Translations under genes and position numbers: made by a program
Notes under the pieces: model-generated
What the model saw: the letters and a program-made list of their open reading frames with translations, nothing else
What the model was told of the DNA's origin: nothing
Databases searched by the model: none
Part shown: piece after piece, positions 1 to 9,699 of the stretch
Layout: the number at the start of each line of letters is the position of its first letter
Numbering within the stretch: position 1 is the first letter of the stretch
From: Isoetes taiwanensis
Lineage: Eukaryota; Streptophyta; Lycopodiopsida; Isoetales; Isoetaceae
Length of the DNA stretch: 64,000 nucleotides
Direction: 5' to 3'
Assembly: GCA_021234155.1 (NCBI GenBank)
Contig: JAJEKV010000028.1
Location: forward strand, 9,996,134-10,060,133

Positions 1-2
1 GC

Positions 3-1529
3 TACTTCTTTGCTGCTAGGCCTGCCAGATTTGCTGTTTTAAATCTCGGCCTTTATGGCGTTGCGAGCTTTTCTTCCAAAGTGGCTCTGCAGTCTTCAAT
101 TTCCTCTCTGCCAGTGTCAGATGTGTCTGTAGCGATGCACAATAATCCTTTAGCTCGTCCTGAGGGTCCTGCGTCTGAAGGAGGGGACTCTAGATTCTCT
201 ACTGATGATTTCCCTCGGTTGCCTCCACGAGGTCATGTTTCCGTTATTTTTGCACCTGTTGTTTCTACTGCGGGTCAGATTGCATCTTCTGGTAATGCTT
301 CCACTCCCCCTGTTTCTCCACCTTTAGCCTCTCCGCCTGCCTTACCTTGGAGAGTAGTTGCCACTGCCAACACAAACACACGAGAACGATTTGGTGAGTG
401 GATTAAGAAAGACATGCCTTCAGCTGTTTCTTCTGCTCGAGTCTCTGCTGCTATTGATATGATGGTTCAGAATAACAGGAAGGATATTGGTAGTTTACTT
501 AGCGAGCTTCAGGCAAAGGAGAGTCAACTTGATTTTGAATTACCTCCTGTGGATGTCTTCTATCAAACAGAGGTGTGCAGAGATACTTTAGTGGCATCTG
601 GCTACAATGTTGTGCGGATTGATCATGATTTGCACAAGAGATGTATCAGTAACTTGATGTCATTTGGTGTGGTGAGCCATTATACCGGTGCGTATCTGGA
701 TATTAGGAAGCTTGGTCACTGGTTGACAGGCCCATCTCCGCAGGATTGGTCTTCCTGCCTATCGCACCTTGAAAATGCTTGGGAAGAATTTCTTTTTGGT
801 TATGTTTGATGATGCTGCTGTTGCTGATCAATTGGTAGCTCGTGGTGTTGATCCTATGTGGAGTGATTACGTGTTATACCAACCTTATTCTCCTGGCTTC
901 TCACTGGGTATGTGTAATGCTTTAAAGATGCCTTGTTGGTTTTTTATTTCAAATCTTCCACCTGATCTACTTGTGCCGGACTTCCTTGTGAGTGTTGCTA
1001 ATGGTTTGGGTACTCACTTGGCTCACTCTATAGTTGATGGTGCTAAAATTTGTGTTTCTCTGCCTTGTGGTCGAGCTTGCCTAGTTCAGTTATCATCAAT
1101 AGTGGCCCTATGTTCCTCAAATTTGATTTGCAACTTCTGAATGGTCCTCAACTTGCTAATTTGTTTCCCCAACTTGAACTCTTTGCAAATTTTCGTGCTA
1201 AGCGGGATCGCCCTGCCAATGTTCCGATTTCCTCTTCGCCTCTCCCTTCTTCTTCCCCCAGAGCTGTGCCTCCTCAGTCCACGTCCTCTAAAGATGCAAC
1301 TGACAAGGATGTTGATATGCCCTCCACCTCTAATATGCAGTCTGTGCCAGTTTTTAGTGCTGATGCTAGAGCTAAATTGCAAATGATTCAAGAGCAACAG
1401 GAACGGCGTGAAAGAGCTACAGATGGCTGGACAAAAGTTAATTTGAAGAAGGTTGCCCGTAATAAATTTGCTCAGTCTGCCTCTCAGGCGGCACATCCTA
1501 GTGGAGATAGACATGTTAGTGCACAATAG
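3..1529 (+). pseudogene. LINE ORF1 (gag-like, DUF4283-like), frameshifted
   Basis: The nucleic-acid-binding ORF1 product of a plant L1 element, read in three successive frames: 3-809, 769-1140 and 1050-1529. The second block (motifs FFLVMFDD, then a hydrophobic stretch ending in SNLPPDLL) resembles the DUF4283 domain common in plant LINE gag proteins. The third block is rich in Pro/Ser and ends in a charged segment (QEQQERRERATDGW). At least two frameshifts separate the parts, so no full product is expected. The 5' end is cut by the window edge. Family assignment rests on pattern resemblance and on the endonuclease just downstream. Confidence 0.65.
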
Positions 1530-1743
1530 CATGCCATCACTCCCTTATCAGAGGTTGAGGTACTCCGTGGAGGGCCAGAGCAGGGAGGTGGCTCTCCCTT
1601 ATCACAATCTGCACATAACATGGAGAGGGTGGAGCAGAGCGGAAGCTCCCCTCTGCCAATTGTTCCAGGACACAATGAAAGGGTGGAACAGAGAGGAGGC
1701 TCCCCCTTGCCACTTGATCGCACATGATGGGCAGACCTCTTAG

Positions 1744-3099
1744 ATGCAGTTAATCTTCCTGGGGCCACTGAGATGGATGTGGAGGACCCTCAACTATGTT
1801 AGGGGAGTGGCTTCTTTCCCAAGCAAAAGGAGTAGATTTTCCCTCTATCTATCTAAGTTCCCCATGGATATATGTTGTTTTCAAGAGCACAAGTGCTGTA
1901 AAGGCGAGGTTCAAAAGCTGGCTAACATTTTGGGGCGTGATTATAATGTGCTTGTGGCGGCTGCTGATTCTGCTAAAGCAGGTGTTCTTACTGCATGGAA
2001 GCCCTCTTTGAATGTCACTTTCACTCAAGTGGACAGGTTTGGTCGTTGGATAATTGTTAAGTGGAAAGAGCGGGTGCAAGAATGTGGTTTAGTGAATGTT
2101 TATGCTCACAATTATTTGCGCCAAAGGGGAGCTTTGTGGGCCTTTCTTCGTAGCAAAGTTCTCAGGCTAGGCAATAATGTGGCATGGTTGCTCATTGGAG
2201 ATTTTAATATGGTTGAAATTGAGGCAGGCAGATGTGGCAGGGGATCACAGGTGGTTCAGGGATTTGAGCGGGAGCAATGGCAACGCCTGCTGCATGACTG
2301 TGGCCTTGTGGAGATCGAGGGTGATCAATCCTTCACATGGTGCAATGGATGGACAGGCAACGGTAGAGCTTATGCCCGACATGATCGTGGCTATTATAAT
2401 GCAGTAGCTGCTGATTTTCTGCAATTGTAGAGAACTAATTTGTTGGATAGTGCAGTCTCAGATCATAATCTGCAATGGTTCTCTACCGGACAACCTCTAT
2501 GGCGAAGAGCTACAAAAACTTATTTCAAGCTCAATACTAAACATTTGAAGGATAGTGTTTCCAGGAAAGGCTGGAAATTACAATGTGCAAGAAAGATTAC
2601 CCTCTTCAGATGGCTAGTTTTGAATAAGAGCCTTAAGTCCAATGCATATCGAGCCAAATACAATGACTAGGCACTTGATGGATGTCCCTTAGGTTGTGGC
2701 CAAGCTGAATCTTCAAGCCATATTTTCATTTGTCCCTGGCTTACACCCTTTTGGAATTGGATTGGTGCTTATATTGGTGTCACCCCGAGTACAGAGGTTG
2801 ATCTTTTTGTCTTCTTAGCAAATAGTTCCCCCTTTTTGGATACAATCAGAACTATTTGCATGTGGGCGATTTGGAAACATAGAAACAATATGGCCATAAA
2901 TCACACTCCACCAGATCTGAATTCCCTTAAAACAATCCTTCAACTAGAACTGGCTGATGCAGCTATGGCACATAGACTGTCTAAGGGTTCCAACTATGAT
3001 AAAAATTGGGATAAGCTGGGTTCCTTTCAAGGATTTTATTCGTTTTTCACTTCTTACTTTAACAGTTTATCTGATGCTGATAACAGATTATCTGGTTAA
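1744..3099 (+). pseudogene. LINE ORF2 remnant: endonuclease fused to zf-RVT, RT deleted
   Basis: A single reading frame with two in-frame TAG stops (2428-2430 and 2668-2670). Bases 1744-2475 encode an exonuclease/endonuclease/phosphatase-fold domain: CCFQEHK (metal-binding Glu), LLIGDFN, and SDH at 2458-2466. About 40 codons later the frame is already in the zf-RVT domain (GCPLGCGQAESSSHIFICPW, then WAIWKHRNN). The roughly 600-700 residues of reverse transcriptase expected between them are missing, and the junction keeps frame. This is an internally deleted copy that cannot retrotranspose alone. Whether the deletion arose before or after insertion cannot be told. Confidence 0.8.
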
Positions 3100-3100
3100 G

Positions 3101-3439
3101 AAACATCATGAGGGAGGCCATGTCAGAGAGGTCCCGGAAAACACGAAGCCAATGTCACATCAGGAGGTACTTGAAGCTCTCCTCTGGGTCAAAACGGAAA
3201 CTATTATGATTCGAGCTCTAAAACGAGTTCTGGAGGATGAAGATATCTGGCAATTCAAGCAAGAACTTAAGCCATACTTTGAAGATAAGCTCGGCATCTC
3301 TGAGGGAGCGCGAGATTCCTGGATCCTTCATATTCTGGATGCTTCCGCTTATGGGGCAGTGGAGTTGGACTATCTGCTTAACAAGTATACTGATCAAGCC
3401 TATGCGGTTATAACTTTGGATGGAGTTATGGATGACTGA
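3101..3439 (+). CDS. Unrecognised ORF in the 3' part of the L1 element
   Basis: An open frame of about 112 codons follows the zf-RVT domain in a different frame and ends at TGA 3437-3439. The protein is charged, with predicted helices (motifs SHQEVLEALLWV, QFKQELKPYFEDKL, HILDASAYGAVELDYL). I recognise no family. It may be a 3' accessory frame of this LINE lineage or host DNA transduced with it. An internal Met at about 3152 is a possible start. Its length and lack of stops beside decayed frames make it worth noting, but chance is not excluded. Confidence 0.3.
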   Translation, partial: KHHEGGHVREVPENTKPMSHQEVLEALLWVKTETIMIRALKRVLEDEDIWQFKQELKPYFEDKLGISEGARDSWILHILDASAYGAVELDYLLNKYTDQAYAVITLDGVMDD

Positions 3440-3668
3440 GATAGCTGCTGAAGAACTTAATATCTTGATGACCTGCTTATCCTTCTTTGGTTCATATATC
3501 CAAACAGTGTTCTAGTTTACTTAAAATATCCTCCTCAGGAGCGATAGGCCATTTTGTTTAACTATGGCCTTATAACAGAGTCACTCTCTGTATTTTGTAT
3601 TACTATGTACCTTTTGCATGTAATATAATATAATATCACTGCCGTTTCTCCAAAAAAAATAAAAAAAA

Positions 3669-6600
3669 TTCATTGCAGGTTGTCGGAATGCATGGTCTCA
3701 TGAATTCTCTCGTTGTGGCGGCATGGCTGGTATTGTTGCTGCTCTCAGGGCTGTTAAATCCTTTGCAAAGCAGTAGGGTCATGCACAGGTGGTCCGGACT
3801 AGAGGCCAATTAACCGGGTTGTATCAGGAGTTACAGAGATGTCGTGCTCTTGCCCCTTCTTCTGGTGTTAGAGAAAAAGCAATCTTGACAGAGATTAAAG
3901 CCATTGAGACGGCCCATGTGAATCAAGCCAGGATAAGGGCTAGACTAGAATGGTTTAGATCTGGTGATAGATGCTCTCACTTCTTTTTTCGGGCCGCTAA
4001 GAGAAGGCGTATGATGGCCTCTATTAACTCCCTTATTTTGCCTGATGGTTCAGAGTGTTCTGATCCGGTTCAGTTGAAGCAGTATCTTCATGACCACTTT
4101 TCCTCATTTTTTTCCAGACATCAGTTGCCCTTTCAGGAGGATATGCAATCTGCAGTCTTGTCGAAGGTTCACCCCATTGTGTCAGCGGAGCAGCATGCAC
4201 ACCTAGAATCAGACATCACCATTAATGACTTGCATTCAGCTGCTTCTCGTTTAAAGAAAGACAAATGCCCTGGTCTAGATGGTTTCCCAGTGGAATTTTT
4301 CCAGGAATATTGGGATTGGTTGGATTGCGATCTTTATAATGCTTTCTGTGAGCTTTGTAGGTTCAGAAGTTTGGAGAAGATCCTTAATACAGGCTGTATT
4401 TCTCTTATTCCCAAGTGTAAAGAGCCGAAGACAATATCTGACTGGCGCCCTATCACATTATTGTCTTCCGTGTATAAAATATTTGCGAAGGCCCTTACAG
4501 ACAAAGTGCGTGATGTCTTGGCTGTATCAATCTCTCCTACTCAATCTGGATTCTTGCCAAGGAGGAGCATTTTAGACAATGTTGCTGCTGCTTATGAGGG
4601 TATGTATTGGGCCAGATTGAAAGGTCAGCGTATAGTCTATCTTAAATTAGATTTTGCCAAGGCATATGACAGTGTACATTGGGAATTTTTGGAAAAAAGC
4701 CTCTTAACATTGGGCTTTGGTCAGCAGTTCACCAGTGATGTTATGAAGCTCCATATCTCGGCACGGTCTACTGTGTTGTTTCAGGGGGAACCCTCCACTG
4801 TTTTTTCAGTTGGGCGAGGTGTTCGCCAAGGATGCCCATTAGCTCCACTTTTGTTCACAATAGTAGCTGAGGTCCTCTCACAGCTATTTGCTAAGGCCGT
4901 GCAGGATGGGATAGTGCAGGGGTTGAGTATGGAGGATGGTTCACAGGAGATTTGTAACCAGTATGCTGAAGACACGTTCCTCTTTCTTGTTGCTGATACG
5001 GACAATCTTCAGAATGCAAAGCTTCTTCTTGATAATTTCTCTTTAGCATCTGGAGTTCTTGTTGGGTGGCCAAAGTGTTCTGCATTATGGACGCTTGATG
5101 GGGTTGTGCCTCCTTGTGTTGCGGAGTTTCCTTGGAAGGTGCTTCCTCATGGGAAGGCTACTAAACTTCTTGGTATTCCTGTGGGCATTCGTATTTCTAC
5201 CTCTGATGCTTGGGATATTATCATAGAAGGGTTGCGTAAGCATTTATTTTGGTGGAATACTGCTAAGCTCTCTTTGCCAGTGCGAATAACTGTTGCTAAG
5301 CATGTTTTAAGTAATTCCTATGTCTATATGGCCTCTGCCCTTCTGGCTTCTCCGTCAAAATTTCAGGTGATTGTTACTATTGTCCGTAATTTTATTTGGG
5401 GTGGGACTGAGGAGCATGCTGTGGTCAAGGTTGCATGGTCGAAATGCACCAAACCGAAATTTGCAGGTGGTTTGGGTATGACAGAGAGTAAGATTCTAAT
5501 TTCTAAATTCATTTGGAGGATCCTCAAGGATATGGTTGACTCACCTGGAGTGCGGTTGGTGAGGCAGTCACTTGCACATTGTGTTCCTTTTGGGAAAGCT
5601 TCATTAAAACTGCTTCTTTTCTGGAGTCTCTTTTATCAGCTATGCCGTTTTCCTAATGCCTCTCCTTTTTTGAAAGGCTTGCTGGAGTCTTGGGAGACAA
5701 CACGGACCCTATTTCGTATTGATCTTGTTGCATGTCATCAGTTGAGTTCCCCTTGTTGGTGGATACCTGTGGAAAATAATCTTCCACTTTGTGCCTCGGT
5801 TCATCCATTAACTCAACGGCGCTGGAGGTTAGCAGGAATCTCGACAGTTGCGGCATGGTATGATTCTGGCCAGTTAGCGACATGGCAAATCTTTCAAACA
5901 AAATTTTCATTGTCTCGATGGGACAGACCTATTTGGCAAAAGATTGCTAGTACTCTGCCATTGGTTGCTCCAGAGGATATTGAAGGGTGCATGTGGGTTT
6001 CCCACCAGAGTGTTCACGAGCATAGGATTGTGAACTCTATGTATAGGCTGCTTGTAAATAGTGATATCCTTCCGCCATCCACTAGGTGGTCCCTTCAGCT
6101 TTCACCTCCTAATTGGAGACGTATGTGGACTTGGGCTTGGGATAAGCTACTCCATCCTAAGGTGGCGTTGCTTTGGTGGCAGATTCTTCACAGATGCCCT
6201 CATGTGAACGTGCTTGTCCACAGATTTGATCCTCGAGTGTCAGCACTCTGCCCACTGTGCAAGCAAAGGGACGAGACCATTGAGCATTGTTTCTTTTTAT
6301 GTGTTCATCTCCAGCCTGTTTGGTCTTGGCTGCTTTCTCTTTTTCATGTGACATTGACAAGTCAGCAAGTGCTTCTGGCTATTTATCCAGATGATTGGAA
6401 TAAGTTGCGGAGCCAAGCATTTCATTTAGCATCAGGATGGTTGTTGTGGTCCATTTGGAAGCGCAGAAGACTGTGTATCTTTCAAGGTTTGGATATTCCT
6501 CCTGCAGTTTCCTCCAGGACGCACAAGCTAGAATCGCTAAGGCATACCATTGTTCTTCGCTTGCTCCTGCCAAGCGACAGTTGATATTTGAGTCCTATTT

Positions 6601-6754
6601 GAGTGTGTTGTCTTATGCATAGGCTGGTGGTTCTACTCAGTGGATCATGATTATCCTCTGAGACTTTATTCCCGCCTCTGCATTTGTATTTTGCTTTTGG
6701 CTTGGAGTTTCAATAAAGTTTGTCGTTCTTCAAAAAAAAAAAAAAAAAAAAAAA
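3669..6754 (+). mobile_element. L1-type LINE, 5'-truncated, with poly(A) tail
   Basis: A second plant L1 copy that starts inside the region preceding the reverse transcriptase, directly after the A tract of the previous element, and ends in an uninterrupted 23-A tail at 6732-6754. It lacks ORF1 and the endonuclease, as is typical for 5' truncation during target-primed reverse transcription. An AATAAA-like signal (CAATAAAG) lies at about 6710. A clear target-site duplication was not found. Confidence 0.85.
3789..6584 (+). CDS. LINE reverse transcriptase with C-terminal zf-RVT (YAED variant)
   Basis: A 931-codon open frame encoding an L1-type reverse transcriptase. Motifs in order: KDKCPGLDGFPVEFF, SDWRPITLLSSVYKIFAKAL, QSGFLPRRSILDN, LDFAKAYDSVHW (motif A, catalytic Asp present), GVRQGCPLAPLLF (motif B) and YAEDTFLFL (motif C). 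The usual motif C is YADD, so the first Asp of the pair is Glu and polymerisation is probably impaired. The C-terminus carries a zf-RVT finger (CPLCKQRDETIEHCFFLC). The frame has no stops, implying young insertion, but it starts mid-protein because the element is 5'-truncated. The annotated start is simply the open-frame limit, not a demonstrated initiation site. Confidence 0.8.
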   Translation: MVRTRGQLTGLYQELQRCRALAPSSGVREKAILTEIKAIETAHVNQARIRARLEWFRSGDRCSHFFFRAAKRRRMMASINSLILPDGSECSDPVQLKQYLHDHFSSFFSRHQLPFQEDMQSAVLSKVHPIVSAEQHAHLESDITINDLHSAASRLKKDKCPGLDGFPVEFFQEYWDWLDCDLYNAFCELCRFRSLEKILNTGCISLIPKCKEPKTISDWRPITLLSSVYKIFAKALTDKVRDVLAVSISPTQSGFLPRRSILDNVAAAYEGMYWARLKGQRIVYLKLDFAKAYDSVHWEFLEKSLLTLGFGQQFTSDVMKLHISARSTVLFQGEPSTVFSVGRGVRQGCPLAPLLFTIVAEVLSQLFAKAVQDGIVQGLSMEDGSQEICNQYAEDTFLFLVADTDNLQNAKLLLDNFSLASGVLVGWPKCSALWTLDGVVPPCVAEFPWKVLPHGKATKLLGIPVGIRISTSDAWDIIIEGLRKHLFWWNTAKLSLPVRITVAKHVLSNSYVYMASALLASPSKFQVIVTIVRNFIWGGTEEHAVVKVAWSKCTKPKFAGGLGMTESKILISKFIWRILKDMVDSPGVRLVRQSLAHCVPFGKASLKLLLFWSLFYQLCRFPNASPFLKGLLESWETTRTLFRIDLVACHQLSSPCWWIPVENNLPLCASVHPLTQRRWRLAGISTVAAWYDSGQLATWQIFQTKFSLSRWDRPIWQKIASTLPLVAPEDIEGCMWVSHQSVHEHRIVNSMYRLLVNSDILPPSTRWSLQLSPPNWRRMWTWAWDKLLHPKVALLWWQILHRCPHVNVLVHRFDPRVSALCPLCKQRDETIEHCFFLCVHLQPVWSWLLSLFHVTLTSQQVLLAIYPDDWNKLRSQAFHLASGWLLWSIWKRRRLCIFQGLDIPPAVSSRTHKLESLRHTIVLRLLLPSDS

Positions 6755-6780
6755 GTTCGAAATGCTTATGGCAGGTACCT

Positions 6781-8755
6781 CAGTCAAAAAATAGAAAGTT
6801 TTGAAACACTGCAAGCTCACTCCAAATGTTAGAAATCGTAGAATCGATGCGTAATCTCAAATGTTAAAAACCATGCTACTCACCTGCCCCATTTTACACC
6901 ACCCCAACACAGTTTCTTAATCGATCCTACGGTGCATGTTCTAGTGGGTGCATGTTCTAGTTTGTCCATGTCCCAGTTTTCTAAGAGTTTATGAAGATTC
7001 TCCCTTAGATTCCTTAGATTTTATGAGATTCCTTTAGATTCTAGCTAAAAATTACTATTTTTAGGGACTTTTCAAAAGTTACTACTCTTGGCAACTCCTA
7101 TTTTAGGTTGAAGTGCTTATCCGTGCTTGTTGTCCGGTCAAAACTCATTCTAGAACTTAAATTCTCTTAAATATTATGAGATTCTATTAGATTCTCTCAG
7201 ATTCTCCTACATTTTATGAATTAGACTCAATGAAGGTACCCTTAGATTCTCTAAAATTACCTTATATTCCATTAGATTTTATGAGATTCCCTAGGATTCC
7301 CCTAGATTTTATGGGGTTCCCTCGGATTTTATGAAGATTCCTATATTCTATATTCCACCCAAAAAGTACTATTTTTATAGACTTCTCAACATTTACTATT
7401 CTTAGCAACTTCTACATTAGAGTGAGTTGCTTATCCATTCTACTTGACTAGTCAAAGCTCATTCAAGAACTTTCTAGAATAATCCTTTAGATTTTATGAC
7501 ATTCCATTAGATTCTCCTACATTCCAGCAAAAAATTACTATTTTTAGAAACTTTTCAAAGTTTATTATTCTTAGCAACTTCTATTTTCGATTGAGGTGCT
7601 TATCCATGCTAGTGGACCAATCAGAGCTGATTCTAGAACTCTCTAGATCTTTCCCTTACATTTTATGAAAAAAGTTACTATTTTTAGGAACTTCTATTTC
7701 AAAATTTACTATTCTTAGCAACTTCTATTTTAGGTTAAAAACTACTATTCTTCAGAACTTTTTTAAAAATTACTACTTTTAGTAACTTCTATTTTAGGTT
7801 GAGATGTCCATTCGTACTAATTGATCAGTCAATGCTATTGTACATTCCTCTAGATTCTCAAACATCTTATGAAGATTCCCTTAGATTCCAGAAAAAAGAT
7901 ACTATTTTTCGGAACTTTTCAATATTTACTACTCTTACAACTTCTATTTTAGGTTGAGGTGCTTATTCTTGCTAGTTGACCAATTAAACCTCATCTTCTA
8001 GAACATTTAACAAAGACTTACTATTTTTAGAAACTTTTACAAAAATTACTATCTTTAACAACTTCTATTTTAGATTGAGGTGGCTACTCATGCTAATTGA
8101 TCAGTCAATATTATTGTAGATTCCTCTAGGTTTAGGTTCCAGCAAAAAGATACTATTTTTAAGAACTTTTCAATATTTACTATGTTTAGCAATTTCTATT
8201 TTAGGTAGAGGTGCCCATTCATACTAATTGATCAGTCAATGCTTGTAGATTTCTCTAGGTTCTCAAACATCTTATGAAGATTCCCTTAGATTCTAGCAAA
8301 AAGATACTATTTTTAGGAACTTTTCAATATTTACTACTCTTAGCAACTTCTATTTTAAGTCGTGTGTATTCTTCTAGTTGACCAATCAAAGGTCATCAAT
8401 TCACTCCCATGGAATTCTAAAACATCTAACAAAAACTTACTATTTTTAGGAACTTTTCTAAAAATTACTATTTTTAGCAACTTCTATTTTAGGTTCAGGT
8501 GCCATACTAATTGATCGTCAATATCATTGTAGATTCTAGCAAAAGATACTATTTTTAAGAACTTTTCAATATTTACTATGTTTAGCAACTTCTAATTTTT
8601 GTTGAGGTGCTTATTCTTACTAGTTAGCATCAAATAGAATAGATAAGAACCTCAACCTAATATAGAAGTTGCTAAAAGTAGTAATTTTTTAAAAAGTTTC
8701 TAAAAATAGTAAGTTTCTGCTAGATGTCCTAAAATGCCATGAGAGTGGGCTGATG
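6781..8755. repeat. Degenerate AT-rich tandem array with an inverted end copy
   Basis: About a dozen imperfect copies of a unit of roughly 100-300 bp. Each carries TACTATTTTTAGGAACTT, then TTACTATTCTTAGCAACTTC, then a segment like TTAGGTTGAGGTGCTTATCC and a GACCAATCAAAGCTCATTC-like end. Copies begin near 7051, 7364, 7538, 7674, 7744, 7900, 8020, 8150, 8310, 8440 and 8560. At 8640-8745 the same motif appears in reverse orientation, so the array ends in a fold-back. No coding sequence is seen. Confidence 0.75.
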
Positions 8756-8759
8756 GGCT

Positions 8760-9435
8760 TTGACTGATGAGGCTTATGTAAGTAAAAAAAATAATATAAA
8801 ATATAATTGATGCTTGCCCTTCAGTAGTTGGTATGGGGGGTTTGAAGGGGTTTAACCCTATGTGGCAGGGGTTCAATTCTCATTTTTACGGATATTTGTG
8901 CATGCCTTAGATTCTAGAACCAAGCCATAGCAGACACCAATATATCTTATCCATATCTTATCCATATCGGGTTGCACCTTCAGATACGCTTAAGTAAATA
9001 TAAAACATCAATTTTTCAATGAAATAATGTCTGGTCTAGTGGTTAGAATGGAGAGCGTAATAAAGGTTCAAATTCCTCCAATAATATAAAAACGTTTGAA
9101 ATCCTCTCCTTAAGGTCCGAGCATGCAATGTGGACCTAGGATCTTGATTTCGATTAATGGTGGAGATCTCGCCACGTAGTGGATCTACCAAATCGACGAT
9201 CAAGATTAAAATCAATGTTGATCGTAGGATCGTTCAATTCAGCTTAACTGACAGTATAGATGCACCCAAATTTTTCAATTACAGCCATTCGATCGGAATC
9301 GTCCACCTCATTTCAACCGACGGTCCAGATCACCCCAAATATGTCAATCTCTACCAGGAAATCTGTGCCGCCCACCTGGGCCTTCGACGGCCAGGATCGC
9401 AAATTGTATAAGCAAGCACAAGCTTAATGTAAACA
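8760..9435. other. Non-coding stretch with tRNA-like (SINE head-like) promoter boxes
   Basis: No convincing gene. At 9032-9042 TGGTCTAGTGG matches a pol III A box, and at 9065-9076 GGTTCAAATTCC resembles a B box with one extra base. A similar B-like GGTTCAATTC lies at about 8868. This suggests a decayed tRNA-derived SINE rather than a functional tRNA, since the stems cannot be drawn. An 84-codon frame at 9157-9411 has no recognisable features. Confidence 0.3.
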
Positions 9436-9699
9436 TATATATAGAATAGAATAGAATAGAAATTAACGTTCCTTGTGCCCTCAGGCCCCTGGACTTGTGT
9501 AGCATGGGCGAGCTCCCTCAAAGGGCGCTACTAGCACATTACGATGTTCTGATGTAGCCTTTTCTGAAGGCTTACTTTTTTCTATTATTACCAGCACCCC
9601 GCTTTACATCGGCTTCGTGGCCGTGCGGTAATGCGTCGTTATCAATCAACTCTTAACTGAACAATTTGTGTGGGGTTTATGATCCGCCTCTTGTGCGGT

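Larger units (their letters stand above)
1..3668 (+). mobile_element. L1-type LINE, internally deleted, entering from left edge
   Basis: A plant L1-like retrotransposon in sense orientation. In order it shows an ORF1 with a DUF4283-like part, an apurinic-type endonuclease and a C-terminal zf-RVT zinc finger, then an A-rich tail at 3652-3668. The open frame already runs at base 3, so the 5' end lies outside the window. The reverse transcriptase that should lie between endonuclease and zinc finger is absent. Three imperfect repeats of about 54-59 bp lie at 1565-1735 between ORF1 and ORF2. A second L1 begins directly at the A tract, suggesting nested insertion into the tail. Confidence 0.85.

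Noticed and set aside
9032-9076. A functional tRNA gene
   Set aside because: A and B boxes are present but acceptor and anticodon stems do not form; a decayed SINE head is more likely.
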